From positions 186,001-250,000 of the forward strand of contig JADLZK010000383.1 in NCBI GenBank assembly GCA_015847255.1: a DNA stretch of 64,000 nucleotides. The letters run 5' to 3'. Below the pieces are notes generated by a model. It saw nothing but the letters and a program-made list of their open reading frames with translations. It had not been told where the DNA came from and did no database searches. Within the stretch, counting starts at the first letter, position 1, and each line of letters starts with the position of its first letter. This stretch comes from Hyparrhenia diplandra. Taxonomy: Eukaryota; Streptophyta; Magnoliopsida; Poales; Poaceae. This document shows positions 46,901 to 57,183 of the stretch, one piece after another. The position numbers and the translations under genes are program-made.

Positions 46901-48849
46901 ATAACTACACATTACTTATTTCATGTTGCAGATTACACATTTAAAGTTTCAAGCCCAAATGAAAATGCAGTTTCACGATATTGAATGGCAATAGATGCGA
47001 AGTTCTGCATATGAAATGAAAAAAAAAGAGAATTACACAGCTGTGAAATAAATTCCAATTTCTAAGTGCATTTTTTTATATGCATACAAATAGAACTGTA
47101 TTGCAAAATTGGTTACAAGAAGTGTAATGTAGTTTTCTGAAAATTACTTTAATAATTTAATTAATTATGGAAGCCAATGCGATATTTAAAAGATTTCAGG
47201 ACACATCAGTAGCTATTATCTATAATAGCACTGGGTGCCAAGTTCTTTACATAGATGCCCTTATTAAGTGGAAATATATATATATACTTCATTGCAGTTA
47301 GTAAAGCCATTTAGAGGAAATGTTGCCTAAGAAACAAAAAAAAGACAAGAGTCAACATCTAAATGAACTTGGTAATTAACAATGCGTTGAATTTGAGTTA
47401 GTAGCAGATCTGAGTCGATTTCCAGGTAGGTGGTGCCTGATGCTTGATAAGCTTTAGGTTGAAGCACAAAGCTTGCAGTTGTTTATGCAGTGCCAATTAA
47501 CACCCAGTGGTCATGCACTGCAAGAAGTTGTAGTACATAATGTCATACAGCGATTAAAAGGGACCCTTCAAGACATACCACTATGTCTCCATTCTTCAGA
47601 GAATAACACTTCACAGAATCTCGAGCGACTCCCCAGATGTGCTACCATCAAAAATCCCTTTATCAGAAATGGTATTGTAAACATTATTCCTTGAGGTCTT
47701 ACTGTTTCCCTGGCTATCTGACCAGTTATCTGCCGTTTTAGTTGCAGTTACTCTTTTCTTGGACCAGAGAGGTTCGTCTGACTCTGCAATTCGGACAAAA
47801 ATTGGATTCTCTGAATCTTTGCAAAATTTGTTCTATTTGCTGCTTATAAGCTTCCATCTGAAGGAGAGATTGAGTCTCCAAAATATCATGTTCTGAAAGA
47901 CTGCCTTCACCATTGAGTTCAGCATCCTGATCTCCAGCTTCTCCATTATCATGACCATTTGCACTGACAGGGCTAGATTTATTTGTAGAGTTTTCCAAAG
48001 AATTTACATTCTTAGACATCACTGCAGCAATTCTAAAGGGAGATATAACCTGCGTATCTTGCTTAGAAGCTGACAGGCATGCTAGTATATGAACCTGCTC
48101 GCCTGATAACTGGACCATGTCAATTCCAGAAAATACGTAACGTGATGCAATAGAACCAGAGAGTTTAACAAAAGTCACAATGAAAACACATTTACCAGGA
48201 AAAAGGAAGGAACGATCCAGAGCCTGTAACTGTACAATTTCTGAAATATCATTCCAACTTTCAGGAAGTGCCTCTGTAAGCAAATTGTAGATGTTACTAA
48301 CTAGCAGAGGTAATAAATGCTTTTACTAACATCAAGTGTTCAGTGGATAATAAGTTGTTGGCTGACACTTCCAATCTAAAACTAAGTTATGGTCAATAAG
48401 TTGGTAGTAAAGAAAAAAAAGGCTGTATTATGCAATGCAGATCAGGGATAAGGTTAAGGAGTGATCACTTGGTTCATAAAAAATATAGGATCCGTCTGAT
48501 GAATAGAAAACATGAAGTGTTTATGATATATAACAAAAATGGGACAAGTCAAAGGCACTCAACTGTATGGAATTGTGATCCACCCTTCGTCCTCCATGAC
48601 ATCAGTATGTGTGCATGGTGTGACCGGAGTGTACGAATCTAGAGATGAAGGATCTCTGCTGATATTCCTAGAACCATTAGCATCCCCATCTTCACTGCGG
48701 GCAGAGGAGGGCTGGTGTGGATCATCTGCGATGAGACCCTCCAGTGTCATAGCTGGCTTTTGTAAGGAATCACCATGATCATCTTGCTCTGAAATTCTAG
48801 GCAACTCAGGTGACACAGGCCGCGAAGTAGTTCGGTACAGGAAATTCAT
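43941..48849 (-). CDS. Plant-conserved multi-exon protein, possibly TRAPPII-associated (TRIPP-like); indels in exons
   Basis: Ten coding exons with GT-AG junctions: 48849-48564, 48273-48196, 48102-47579, 46517-45941, 45849-45695, 45420-45199, 45116-44982, 44903-44601, 44485-44382, 44012-43941, about 818 codons. Landmarks are EDEGWITIPYKALPESW, GEQVHILACLSASKQDT, LLSWVLPLDRTLPP, GVPLEPERYSVRCGLEGVYL with KRWRRKVEIIQP, IVVFIDAITIVFEEASKGG, DQYAVVVTYRCNYT and ASGCSHLWLQSAVPLG. These recall a plant-only family I associate, with low certainty, with TRIPP, a partner of the TRAPPII Golgi tethering complex. Frame breaks occur in mononucleotide runs at 47797-47801, 47631-47634, 45986-45990, 45398-45402, 45100-45107 and 44007-44010, while every splice site is intact. 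Confidence 0.8.
44187..44211 (+). mobile_element. Micro-retroinsertion: 8 bp plus A17, with 13-bp TSD
   Basis: TACAAACCAGGAC is present at 44174-44186 and 44212-44224 and encloses GTTCCCTC followed by 17 A residues. The CCTC-poly(A) end equals that of the LINE at 42073-42090. It lies in the last intron of the minus-strand gene and does not touch splice sites. Confidence 0.75.
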
Positions 48850-49449
48850 TTCTCAGTACTAGTTGAGTTACTTCCTGCAGAGAAAATAAATGCAGACGGG
48901 TAAACGGACAAGATCCACACCTTATTTTGGTAGTTTGCAATTCAACATCACATGAAAACAGAGAACATTTTTAACACAGCATATTCAAGACCAGGGGGGA
49001 ATGGGCAATATTCAGATCATGGATTGGACAACATCAGTAGCCTAACACAAGGCAGCAGAACCAAAACCACAAATAACTGGATCAGAATAAAGATAAAGAA
49101 TAACAATTCGGGTGCATTATGATGGAGAAATGTTTTGAAATTTTGGAACTGCCGTCAGTGTTACATTTTTTTAATCGAATAATCAGTGTTACGTTCTTGA
49201 AGTTATCTGAAATTAAACTGAACTTTTGGCAATTTCAAAGACTAGATACAGCAGCAGATGTGAACCCAGTAAAGGACATGGGTGTACACATGTACGCCGG
49301 GTATTTTTGAAAAACAATCGAAAGTTGGTACCCACAATACATAAATATACACACACATGTAATTAGATCAGATCCGAATACAAATGGTAAGGTTAGGTTT
49401 GGGTGCTCGGCATCGCACGGTAGGAAGGGAAGACAAGGAATGGGAGCAC

Positions 49450-49545
49450 CTGGTGGTGCTCGTCGCCGGCGGAGGGGCTGAAGATGGCCTGGGCATCTGG
49501 CGTAGGGCGGCAGCGGCCTGGCTTGGCTCAGAATAAGACCTGGGC
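49450..49545 (-). other. Probable non-coding 5' UTR exon of the preceding gene
   Basis: A GC-rich stretch on the minus strand ends CACCACCAG followed by GTGCTCCC, a usable donor. A matching acceptor, CTCTGCAG then GAAGTAACTC, lies near 48877, 27 bases above the ATG at 48849. An intron in the 5' UTR is common in grass housekeeping genes. The upstream edge is cut by the MITE at 49542, so the promoter may lie within or beyond that insertion. Confidence 0.5.
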
Positions 49546-49822
49546 CTCGTTTAGTTGGCTAAAGTTTCTAACTCTTTTTCCACCCTTTCTCCATCACATC
49601 ACATTAAATACACCAAAAGACATAGGTTTGGAGTATAAAATATAGGTAAAAAAAATAACTAATTATACAGTTTAGATATACATTACGAGGCGATTCTTTT
49701 GAGCCTAGTTACGCCGTAGTAGGATAATATTTATCACAAACAAACGAAACGTCTTACAAGTATGCTACAGGAGTTCCAAAGCAATTACTTTTGCTAGTTT
49801 TTCTAACAACTAAACGAGGCCC
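49542..49822. mobile_element. MITE with perfect 16-bp terminal inverted repeats
   Basis: GGGCCTCGTTTAGTTG at 49542-49557 is repeated exactly in inverted orientation at 49807-49822. The 281-bp body includes the phrase CACATCACATTAAATACACC typical of a very abundant sorghum/sugarcane-type MITE. CCTGGGC lies on both sides (49539 region and 49821 region), overlapping the termini, so the exact target duplication and superfamily (hAT or PIF) are unresolved. It sits at the 5' end of the minus-strand gene. Confidence 0.85.
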
Positions 49823-49972
49823 TGGGCACTTGGCGTAGCGAGAGGCAGCCAGGGACCCGACACAGAGAGAGATAACGGAGGCCACGGATGCGGGGGCTAG
49901 GGGGCACTGTTGCAGACGTATGGGTGTCACAGCGTTTCAGCATTTTGTTTTTATTAAAAATAATAAAATTGC

Positions 49973-49989
49973 GTTTCAAAAAAAAAAAA
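49973..49989 (+). mobile_element. Micro-retroinsertion: GTTTC plus A-run, with ~12-14-bp TSD
   Basis: TAATAAAATTGC lies at 49961-49972 and 49990-50001, both copies preceded by A's, and encloses GTTTC followed by 12 A residues. Because the target itself is A-rich upstream, part of the A-run may belong to the duplication. Slippage is a weaker alternative. Confidence 0.6.
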
Positions 49990-50001
49990 TAATAAAATTG
50001 C

Positions 50002-50636
50002 ATGTACTTAGATGCACGCACGTAAATTTATGTCTATAATAAATATATATATTGGGGTGAGTGTGCTTACATTTTCTATTACTCCTGCTAGCAAATTGAA
50101 ATAGAAAACGTCTAAGGCTGAGAGTTCACCGGTGGAGAAACAAACTCTCGATTCACACATTTACTCTCGGTTTGGTAAAAGTTTGGGATTAAAGGTCCTG
50201 TCAATTTAAAAGGAGTGCGCCTAGAACTTTATAACATAATATATGTGTAACTGAGTCGGTAAGAAATCTTCGTGTAAGTCACAAAGGGTCTTGAGTTTCA
50301 ATCTTTCACATCACAAGAGAGGTCTTAAGATTTTATTTATTTTTTCTATCAAAGATGGGCTTTAGCTTTAGTCCCAATTACATGACCAAGCCCTGAATTT
50401 ATAGTCCCGAAACTGGGAGTAAACAGGGTGGGGTTGAGAACCAGGACTACAAGTACTTTTTCTACTAATGGTTGTATTCTCTTTTAAATGCACATTAAAC
50501 TTATATATAGGTGAATGTTTTTCTCCGAGCTTGTCTTGAAAAATGGGTCTTAATTGAAACCCATAGAACCAAAGTTTCATACGTCCTATATTGCCATCAT
50601 CTTAGGTTTTCCTTCTGCAATACGACGTGCATTGTT
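50002..50636. other. Intergenic; nothing recognised
   Basis: AT-rich sequence containing only short ORFs and no clear repeats or transposon ends. Confidence 0.4.
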
Positions 50637-51314
50637 AGAGGCATCTCTAAGAGTTTACCAAAATTGATTTGCCATGTCTGGTTGTTTGCCAAGTCCCAAA
50701 ATAAAACGAGGATGAAAAGAATAAGCCATCTCCAATTGTTTGGAAAATTTGATTTGCCAAAATATAAATTGGTGGACCCAAACGTTGTTTTTGAGGCAGT
50801 TTCCACATCGGGTCGTATCCGGATCATGTGGTTTTTCCTTCACGCCATGTCGTGAGGACTGGAAATGGCAAAGGAAAGTTGTACTTCCAACCTTCAATCG
50901 CGAGAAGATCAAGGTCGATCGATCGTCATCCTCACAAAGATCAATAATTTTAACACACATGCACCATATGTCTATATTTGTTTGCATATAGGCGGTGAGA
51001 GCAGAAGCTATGGAACAGATGCCGCAGTGATGGTGTGAGCAGGTACTCTACAACAACGCTTTTGGCCCCGGCCACCAGGAAGGCGATGAGGTCCTCGTCT
51101 CGATGCGGAACGAGAAGCGTGCGGGATCGAACTAGCGGCACACGGGAAGGAGGAGGGTGGGCAGCGAGGAGTGATGCCAAGCGGAGGATACTTGGAAAAT
51201 ATGGGAGTATAGGACCTCTATTTGCCAAGTTGTCAAACTATTGGAGGTATGTTTTTATGGTTTTGCAAAAAAAAAAAAGATGAAAAACCAATTTGGTAAA
51301 CTCTTGGAGATGCT
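50637..51314. mobile_element. DNA transposon with ~27-bp terminal inverted repeats, non-autonomous
   Basis: The left end GGCATCTCTAAGAGTTTACC and the reverse complement of the right end AGCATCTCCAAGAGTTTACC match nearly throughout, then both run into AAAATTGATTT or AAATTGGTTTT. The interior repeats TTGCCAAGTCCC/TTTGCCAAGTTG and holds a more GC-rich stretch (about 51000-51170) that could be captured host sequence. No clear 8- or 9-bp target duplication was found, so hAT and Mutator remain open. Confidence 0.65.
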
Positions 51315-51711
51315 AACCCTCGGTGTGCCTAGTTTTTCGAACTGGACCGGACCGGGCGGTTTGACCGCTAAAAGACCGAACCGGAGACTAAACCGGTCCG
51401 GTTCACTTAAAAGATCGGCCATGCATCCGACGGAGAAAAACCGGTTGAACCGGCCGGTATTTTATAGAACCGATGAACCGCCGGTGGCCGTGCGAACAGG
51501 GCGGTTTTTAAAATAGCCAAAACTGCCCTCTATCGCTCGGGAGAAGGAGATCCATTGAGGGGTATTATTGGAAAATTATGTTAAAGTGGCCTTTGGGCTT
51601 ACCGGGCGCTGTGGAGGGAGGGAAAAAGTCCACTTTCTAGTTTCCCGCGGTTCGGTGGCGACGGCGGCGACTCATACGCATTCGGGCGGCGGGGCGGCGC
51701 GCATTGTCGCG

Positions 51712-52030
51712 GTCGAGGGGCAAGGGCGGCTCGCGAGCAAAGCCGCAGCGGCAAGACGTCCGACACAAGATCCGACGGGCGGGCGACGGGTAGGCCTTGG
51801 CGGTTGAGGTGCCGGGCCGCACTGGCGGGCGGGCGGGGGACGGTTGTTAGCCGCGGCCCTGCGGGAAGGCGATGGCGCATCGTCCGCGGTCGAGGGGCAA
51901 GGACGGCTCGCGAGCAGGCGGCCAGGAAGCAAGACGCCCAACACAAAGACTCCGGCACTCCCGAGGCGGGCGGGCGACGGGCAGCCTTGGCGGTTGCTGC
52001 GCTGCTGCCGGCACTGGGCGGGGCGGGCGC
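51712..52030. repeat. 177-bp tandem duplication in GC-rich DNA
   Basis: GTCGAGGGGCAAGGRCGGCT at 51712 recurs at 51889. Both are followed by CGCGAGCA, an AAGACGYCC.ACACAA block, GCGGGCGACGGG and CCTTGGCGGTTG. The duplicated units sit downstream of a stretch of CCGGACCGGTTCGAACC-like motifs (51339-51480) often seen in GC-rich grass transposons with captured sequence. The many ORFs on both strands here are treated as compositional. Confidence 0.7.
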
Positions 52031-52099
52031 CGACGGTTGCTAGTCGCTAATTGAGGAGACGGAGTTGGCCGCCGGGATGAAGGCCGGCGGCAGGTAGCC

Positions 52100-55000
52100 A
52101 AGAAGGCCAAGAAGGGGGCTTAATTAGGCCAACCACTTTCTTTTTATGTTAATTTATTATATCCTGTTGTTTGTATGACCAGTTTAATTTGGTTTGTGTC
52201 GTTTGTTAATGGATCGATTGTTTGCTAATCGATGTGTGTTAATCTTATGTTTCGCTGCGTTTGTTTTATTGTTCCTTGTCATTGTATTTTGTTTCCCCTC
52301 CCAAATCGCTATCGGTTCTAATTCATACCCTTGAAAGTGATTTGTGTCCATCAAGACCACCGCCGGGGAACGATTCAACCCGGTGGTGATCTAAATCTTC
52401 ATTGCCGAAATTGGTCGAGCCCGTGGAGTTTCTGGTTTGTCCCGCGCCTGAACGGTTCATCACTGCCGGGCACGGTTCATCGTTGTCGGTGGACTAAATT
52501 TCGATGCTGATACCGGCGGTAGTGATGAACGATTCTCGTAGTAGTGTCGCCTTTTATGTTTGGCAGCCACACCCTCTCGTTAGCTCACATTTGTGCATCG
52601 TGTAGCGGTATTGATTGTGGCGAGGCCGCGCCAAGCTTTAAGGCGAGGTTTTTGGTCGCCACCGCAAGGGGGGAGTCATTTGTCAAATCCAGACAAGCAT
52701 GTGTACAGAGTACACGAGTTCCATAGAAAAAAGTTTTAGCTCTACAATATTATAATTAGGTCACAACTCCCAAATTTGTGGGCGTAAATGTTGGATCTCG
52801 CTTTAGGAATTGAATTCCCCCTAATATAATAGGTTCACCTTCATCCGCTTGGTTTCATATTGCTTGGTATCATATTGCATTGGTTCTAATACTTTTATTT
52901 TGACCTTTTTGAGATCAAAATCCAAAATGGAGAATGACCAACTTTTTAACAAAAAATTTAGGAGATGTTTAGTTTCATTCAGCAGAATGATGGGCCAAAA
53001 CCCAAAAGTTTTAGGAGAAATGGAGAAGTAAACACCCCCTCAAAAAAGTGGTAGGAGACAATGGTTCCTCAATAATAGGATCGTCTCTTACTCTCTTTTC
53101 CCGTTTGTATCTTAAAAAAATAATAACAGACTATTTTTTATATACAAAACTACTAGACAGATTATTATTTTATTTTCTTTGTTTTTGCGTGTTGACTAAT
53201 GCCAAATGCCAATTGCGGATGTGTCCTCATCTTTTTGTGGGGGTTGCGAACGGAACCAAATTGGATGGAGATGGTCCTCACCGTGAGGACCTCTGCCTTA
53301 TATCGCAGATCCCTACTATATTTTTTGCTCTATGGCCTCGAGGGTCTATCGGCCCTCTCGGTCTTAAAGTGAATATCTTGCATTTGCTAAAAAGGCGCCT
53401 TCGGTGCTAATTTCATGTAGAGATTAAAGTAATGTCATGTTCTATAGCGTGTGTTGTTCTATGTGTGTTGTTCACGCCAACAGCCCTCGGCGCTATGTTC
53501 TATAGCGTGTGTCATTCTATACTATGTATTTTTGTCATCACAAAATTATCTCAAAACATATCCAACATGGATCTAGTTTTATAGATCTCGTTATAATAAA
53601 CACGATGGTGCAATCAGATGTTGAATATGATATTTGGTTTAGCAGATATTACATTTTTTTTAACTTGACAAAACAATAAAATAATGATGGGAGAGGAGGC
53701 CCTCATGTGAGGACCATCCCCACCTAATTTATTCCCGGGCAGAACCCTCTATGACCAATACAATGCTCCTTTTTTATGGGGCAAGTGGGGCCGGAGCCCT
53801 CTATGACCAATACAAGGCTCCGCCAGTGGCCACGGCTACACCATCCTATGTGTGGCGAAGTAAGGCTAGCAACCAAACATGCTCTTAGCTTCTTCACGAT
53901 ATACAACCAAAGAGTCACACATGGCAAAGTGATCTCAATTATATATTGCGGTAAGTCATGAACGAAGATGTATTGGAAGCACGGCATTTGTTGATGAGCA
54001 AACCAAGACCGCTAGCTATATAGCAATTCTATTGAGGAGAGTGCATCTTTTACACTTGCAACTCGAAACATCCTTTAAATACTCAATCATCATAATCATA
54101 GGTGAAATTATACAAATCTTATTGACCATCACAATATTTTTTAGTTCATCAGTTTTAATAGTCTTAACATCAGCTCTAGGAGATATATTGCCATAACAAC
54201 TCAACGATACAAGAACTCTGTCTAGTGATTTTAGTCCAAAGCTCTAAACCTGGAAACCTCGGCACGGGCAGTACGCATAACACTATTCATCCCATGGATT
54301 ATGTACGGCATAAGCTTTGGTCGTCTGGATGGAGTGAACGCCTTTTACAAAATGATGGTCCAAAAGGATGAGACTGTTGTACATCCATCTTCCGTGCATC
54401 TATGAATAAACAAAAGGTATACTATTGGATTTAGTTGAAGTTTCAAACTCATTAATTTCTGTTAAATTCTATTACAAAACCAATGTCCATCACCACTTAT
54501 TTTGAACAATGAATGTCCAAATAATAATGAATTTCAAATCTCATAGCAACCATATGAATGAAAGCTAACAAGCAGCTAAAATTTTAAAATGATAACCTGG
54601 TGTTATGAACGGTGGCCTCCAATTAAGGCGCCACATTTACTAGACAATCAACCAAACTATTCCAAAGCTAAAAAATAGTAGCCCTCATGAGCAATATATT
54701 CTATTCTACACTAAAAATGGAGAAATTAATGGAACCACACATATACTAGAGAATCAAATACATTAAACGAAGCGAACTTGCTACAAATTAAATAGGCGAT
54801 CATAGGTATATACTAGCCTTAAATTACCAGTACTAAATGGCCAGGAAAAATTCATATATGCCTTCACAAATAATTCTATAAAAATACTCTCTACAATGAA
54901 GGAAAGGACAAGCTTGAGAGAATTGAAGAAAATATATAACCAACATAACAAGCTCTAGAAGTTCGTTGGATAACTAGTTACCCACCTTAATGCAAGGAGA

Positions 55001-55144
55001 ACATGGCCATTCTTCAAAAACTAAGCCCCCCATGAACATTTTGGTGGAAAAAAAGCCACATTAATAAAGGTAGGTGCTTGGAATGGGAGGAAGAAATTAA
55101 AGGGGTTGGTGCTTTATACCGTAGTTTAGAGTTAGGGCACTGCT
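52100..55144. other. Three kilobases of intergenic DNA; no supported gene
   Basis: I see no gene or complete transposon. A short phrase, AGCCCTCTATGACCAATACAA, recurs at about 53743-53766 (as AACCCTC...) and 53795-53818, and TTCTATAGCGTGTG recurs at about 53439 and 53488. The sequence is otherwise AT-rich. Confidence 0.45.
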
Positions 55145-55159
55145 AGGTCGATCACAAAC

Positions 55160-55186
55160 TTGCCTCAAAAAAAAAAAAAAAAAAAA
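55160..55186 (+). mobile_element. Micro-retroinsertion: 7 bp plus A20, with 15-bp TSD
   Basis: AGGTCGATCACAAAC lies at 55145-55159 and, perfectly repeated, at 55187-55201. It encloses TTGCCTC followed by about 20 A residues. The CCTC-poly(A) end is the same as that of the 7-kb LINE. This is the cleanest example of its kind in the window. Confidence 0.8.
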
Positions 55187-55538
55187 AGGTCGATCACAAA
55201 CCAACAATAGTATTGTGATGCAAGATATGATACATTATTAATTCTTAACCTGCAAGATTATTACATTATGAAATTTCCATAATCTTACACTATAGTATAT
55301 ATAGTACAAAAACTGCCATTAAAAGTCTAGCCTGATTTATATTCTTTTTAATTGTGCTCATATAATATATAATTCTTAAAAACCAGTCGGTGGGTCTTTC
55401 GGTTGACCAAAAAATGTCTAATTACTCCGGTGATATGTCTTCAAAAAAAATGTCTAATTTCTCTATCATCCAAAAAAAATTATTCGTACATGCATTATTG
55501 GCATCCCCATGCATGCGAACAATAAAAAGATTGATTGA

Positions 55539-56819
55539 TCAGAACGAAGAAAAGCCTAACCCTAGCCTGCAATGCGATGACTCGGCTGCCATTTGTGCTG
55601 CTTCACCCGTGGAGACATTGATGGCGCCATCCTCCTCCTGTAGGTCGACATTGACGTCGACGTTGGCGTTCATGTCCATCGCCTTGATGTCGACGCCAAT
55701 GCCGGCATGATTCACATCCACCGTCTTGATGTCAATGTCAACCTCGGCGTTCACGCCCACCACCGGCTGCAGCTCCTGCCGCATGTCAAACGCGTCGACG
55801 AGCGACGCCTCCTTCATCTCGAAATATTCCTTGTGGTCAATCTGGCCGCAGTTCACGTCGAGGTGCTGCTGATGCCTTATTTCCTCAGCACCCGCTGGAG
55901 CCGTCAGATCCACCTTGCCAGCGGCGGCGGCGGCACAGGTATCATCAAAATCGAATTGCTGCATGTTGTCGAGGTTGATGTCGATGGTAGGCTTGCTACT
56001 GGCATCGTCGCTGGCGGTGGTGTCGTAATAGAAGTAGTCGAAGAGCTGCTGCTGCTGCTGATGGTGGTCAGCGTGATCATCCTTGGGGCTCTGGTGGTGG
56101 ACGACGACCTCGTCGGTTGGAAGGATGGCCGTGTCAGCTTCGTGAGTCGTGTAGAGTCCGTCGACGACCTCTTGCTGCGCGTTGAGGAGGAGCGGCTGGT
56201 TGGAGGACGTGACGTCGAGATCAGCCATGGCGCCGCCTTGCTGCGGTGGCATCGCGGTGGCGGCCTGGCGGCAGAGCGCCAGGTGGTGGAGCACGGCGGA
56301 GAGCTCGGCCGTCTCGATCTCGAGCTGGCGGTCCAGGCTGAGGATTAAGCGGTAGCAGCCGCCGACGGGGTCCTGCGCGCGCATGTCCGACTGGTAGATG
56401 AGCGTGCTCATGGCGTCGGCGCAGAGCTCCGGCCGGAGCTTCTTGAGCGTCTTGAGGATGTTGCTGACCCCGAAGAGACGGTGGGCGTTGAGGAAGCGCC
56501 GCTGCTGGTCGGCGGGGAAGTAGGGCGCCAGCGGGCAGTCCGGGTTGCACTTGCGCCGCTGGTACTTGCACGCCGCGCACGCCTGGTTCGTGCTCCCGCT
56601 CCCGCCGCCGCCGCCGTTGGTGCTGCTGCCGCGAGGGGAGTGAGGGGCGGAGCGCGCGTTGCTGGGGCTGTGGTTTGTGGAGGGCGATGTGATTGTGGAG
56701 GTCCCGGTCCCGGTGCCGGTGGCGGTGGTGGTAATATGCAGTTGGGAAGCGGCCGTGGTTGGGGCTACGGAGGAGGTCATTGTCTCACCGCGCGCGCCCG
56801 ACTGCGCAGGTGGCGGCAA
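55539..56819 (-). CDS. LOB-domain transcription factor, LBD27/SIDECAR POLLEN-like
   Basis: The 426-residue protein has a Thr/Ser/Gly-rich N-terminus, then the LOB domain at about residues 79-180: zinc-binding CAACKYQRRKCNPDC (Cys 81, 84, 91, 95; CX2CX6CX3C), the GAS-type block LNAHRLFGVSNILKTLKKL, QSDMRAQDPVGGCYR and a leucine-spaced coiled coil DRQLEIETAELSAVLHHL. LBD proteins bind DNA as dimers; the FGVSN-I and DPVGGCY variants point to the LBD22/LBD27 group, whose Arabidopsis member acts in microspore division. The C-terminal half has Q- and D-rich stretches and an unusual tail with repeated VDIDIK/VDVN units (about 372-405). It is intronless and fully open, unlike its neighbours. Confidence 0.93.
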   Translation of the reverse strand: MPPPAQSGARGETMTSSVAPTTAASQLHITTTATGTGTGTSTITSPSTNHSPSNARSAPHSPRGSSTNGGGGGSGSTNQACAACKYQRRKCNPDCPLAPYFPADQQRRFLNAHRLFGVSNILKTLKKLRPELCADAMSTLIYQSDMRAQDPVGGCYRLILSLDRQLEIETAELSAVLHHLALCRQAATAMPPQQGGAMADLDVTSSNQPLLLNAQQEVVDGLYTTHEADTAILPTDEVVVHHQSPKDDHADHHQQQQQLFDYFYYDTTASDDASSKPTIDINLDNMQQFDFDDTCAAAAAGKVDLTAPAGAEEIRHQQHLDVNCGQIDHKEYFEMKEASLVDAFDMRQELQPVVGVNAEVDIDIKTVDVNHAGIGVDIKAMDMNANVDVNVDLQEEDGAINVSTGEAAQMAAESSHCRLGLGFSSF

Positions 56820-57106
56820 TGGCGATCGTCGAGCGAGGTCGGGGGCGTCGGTGGAGGGCTGGCCCCGGCGCCGTCGTAGGAATAGGAGAGGCGCCGCGGG
56901 CTGTGCGCACCATTAATTAGCCTTCCGTCTGCTGCGTGATGCCTATTAAAAGGCAGAATCCATGCATGGGTGCTGGATGGCCTGTGATCTGTTGGATGGT
57001 CAAATTTGACGTGTTCGTGCGCGACCAGATGCATGGAGGGCAGAGTGTTCTGAATCGGTCACTTGGTGATCCGCCACTCCGAGCATGCTGGGCTGTTAGA
57101 TCTTCT

Positions 57107-57117
57107 GAATATATATA
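57107..57117 (-). promoter_or_regulatory. Possible TATA region of the LBD gene
   Basis: CTATATATATTC on the minus strand lies about 290 bases above the LBD start codon. The distance is acceptable for a long leader, but other AT-rich sites exist, so this is tentative. Confidence 0.3.
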
Positions 57118-57147
57118 GGTGGTGTTTGTTGTGTGAAATGGTCTATG

Positions 57148-57167
57148 TGTTTTTTTTTTGTTACAAA
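57148..57167 (-). mobile_element. Micro-retroinsertion in reverse: T-run with ~16-bp TSD
   Basis: TGTGAAATGGTCTATG at 57132-57147 and TGCGAAATGGTCCATG at 57168-57183 match at 14 of 16 positions and enclose TG, ten T residues and GTTACAAA. Read on the minus strand this is a short 3' stub plus poly(A). The two mismatches suggest an older event. Confidence 0.55.
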
Positions 57168-57183
57168 TGCGAAATGGTCCATG

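Noticed and set aside
55707..56348. 213-residue plus-strand ORF
   Set aside because: Exactly antisense to the LBD coding sequence; a shadow of its codon pattern.
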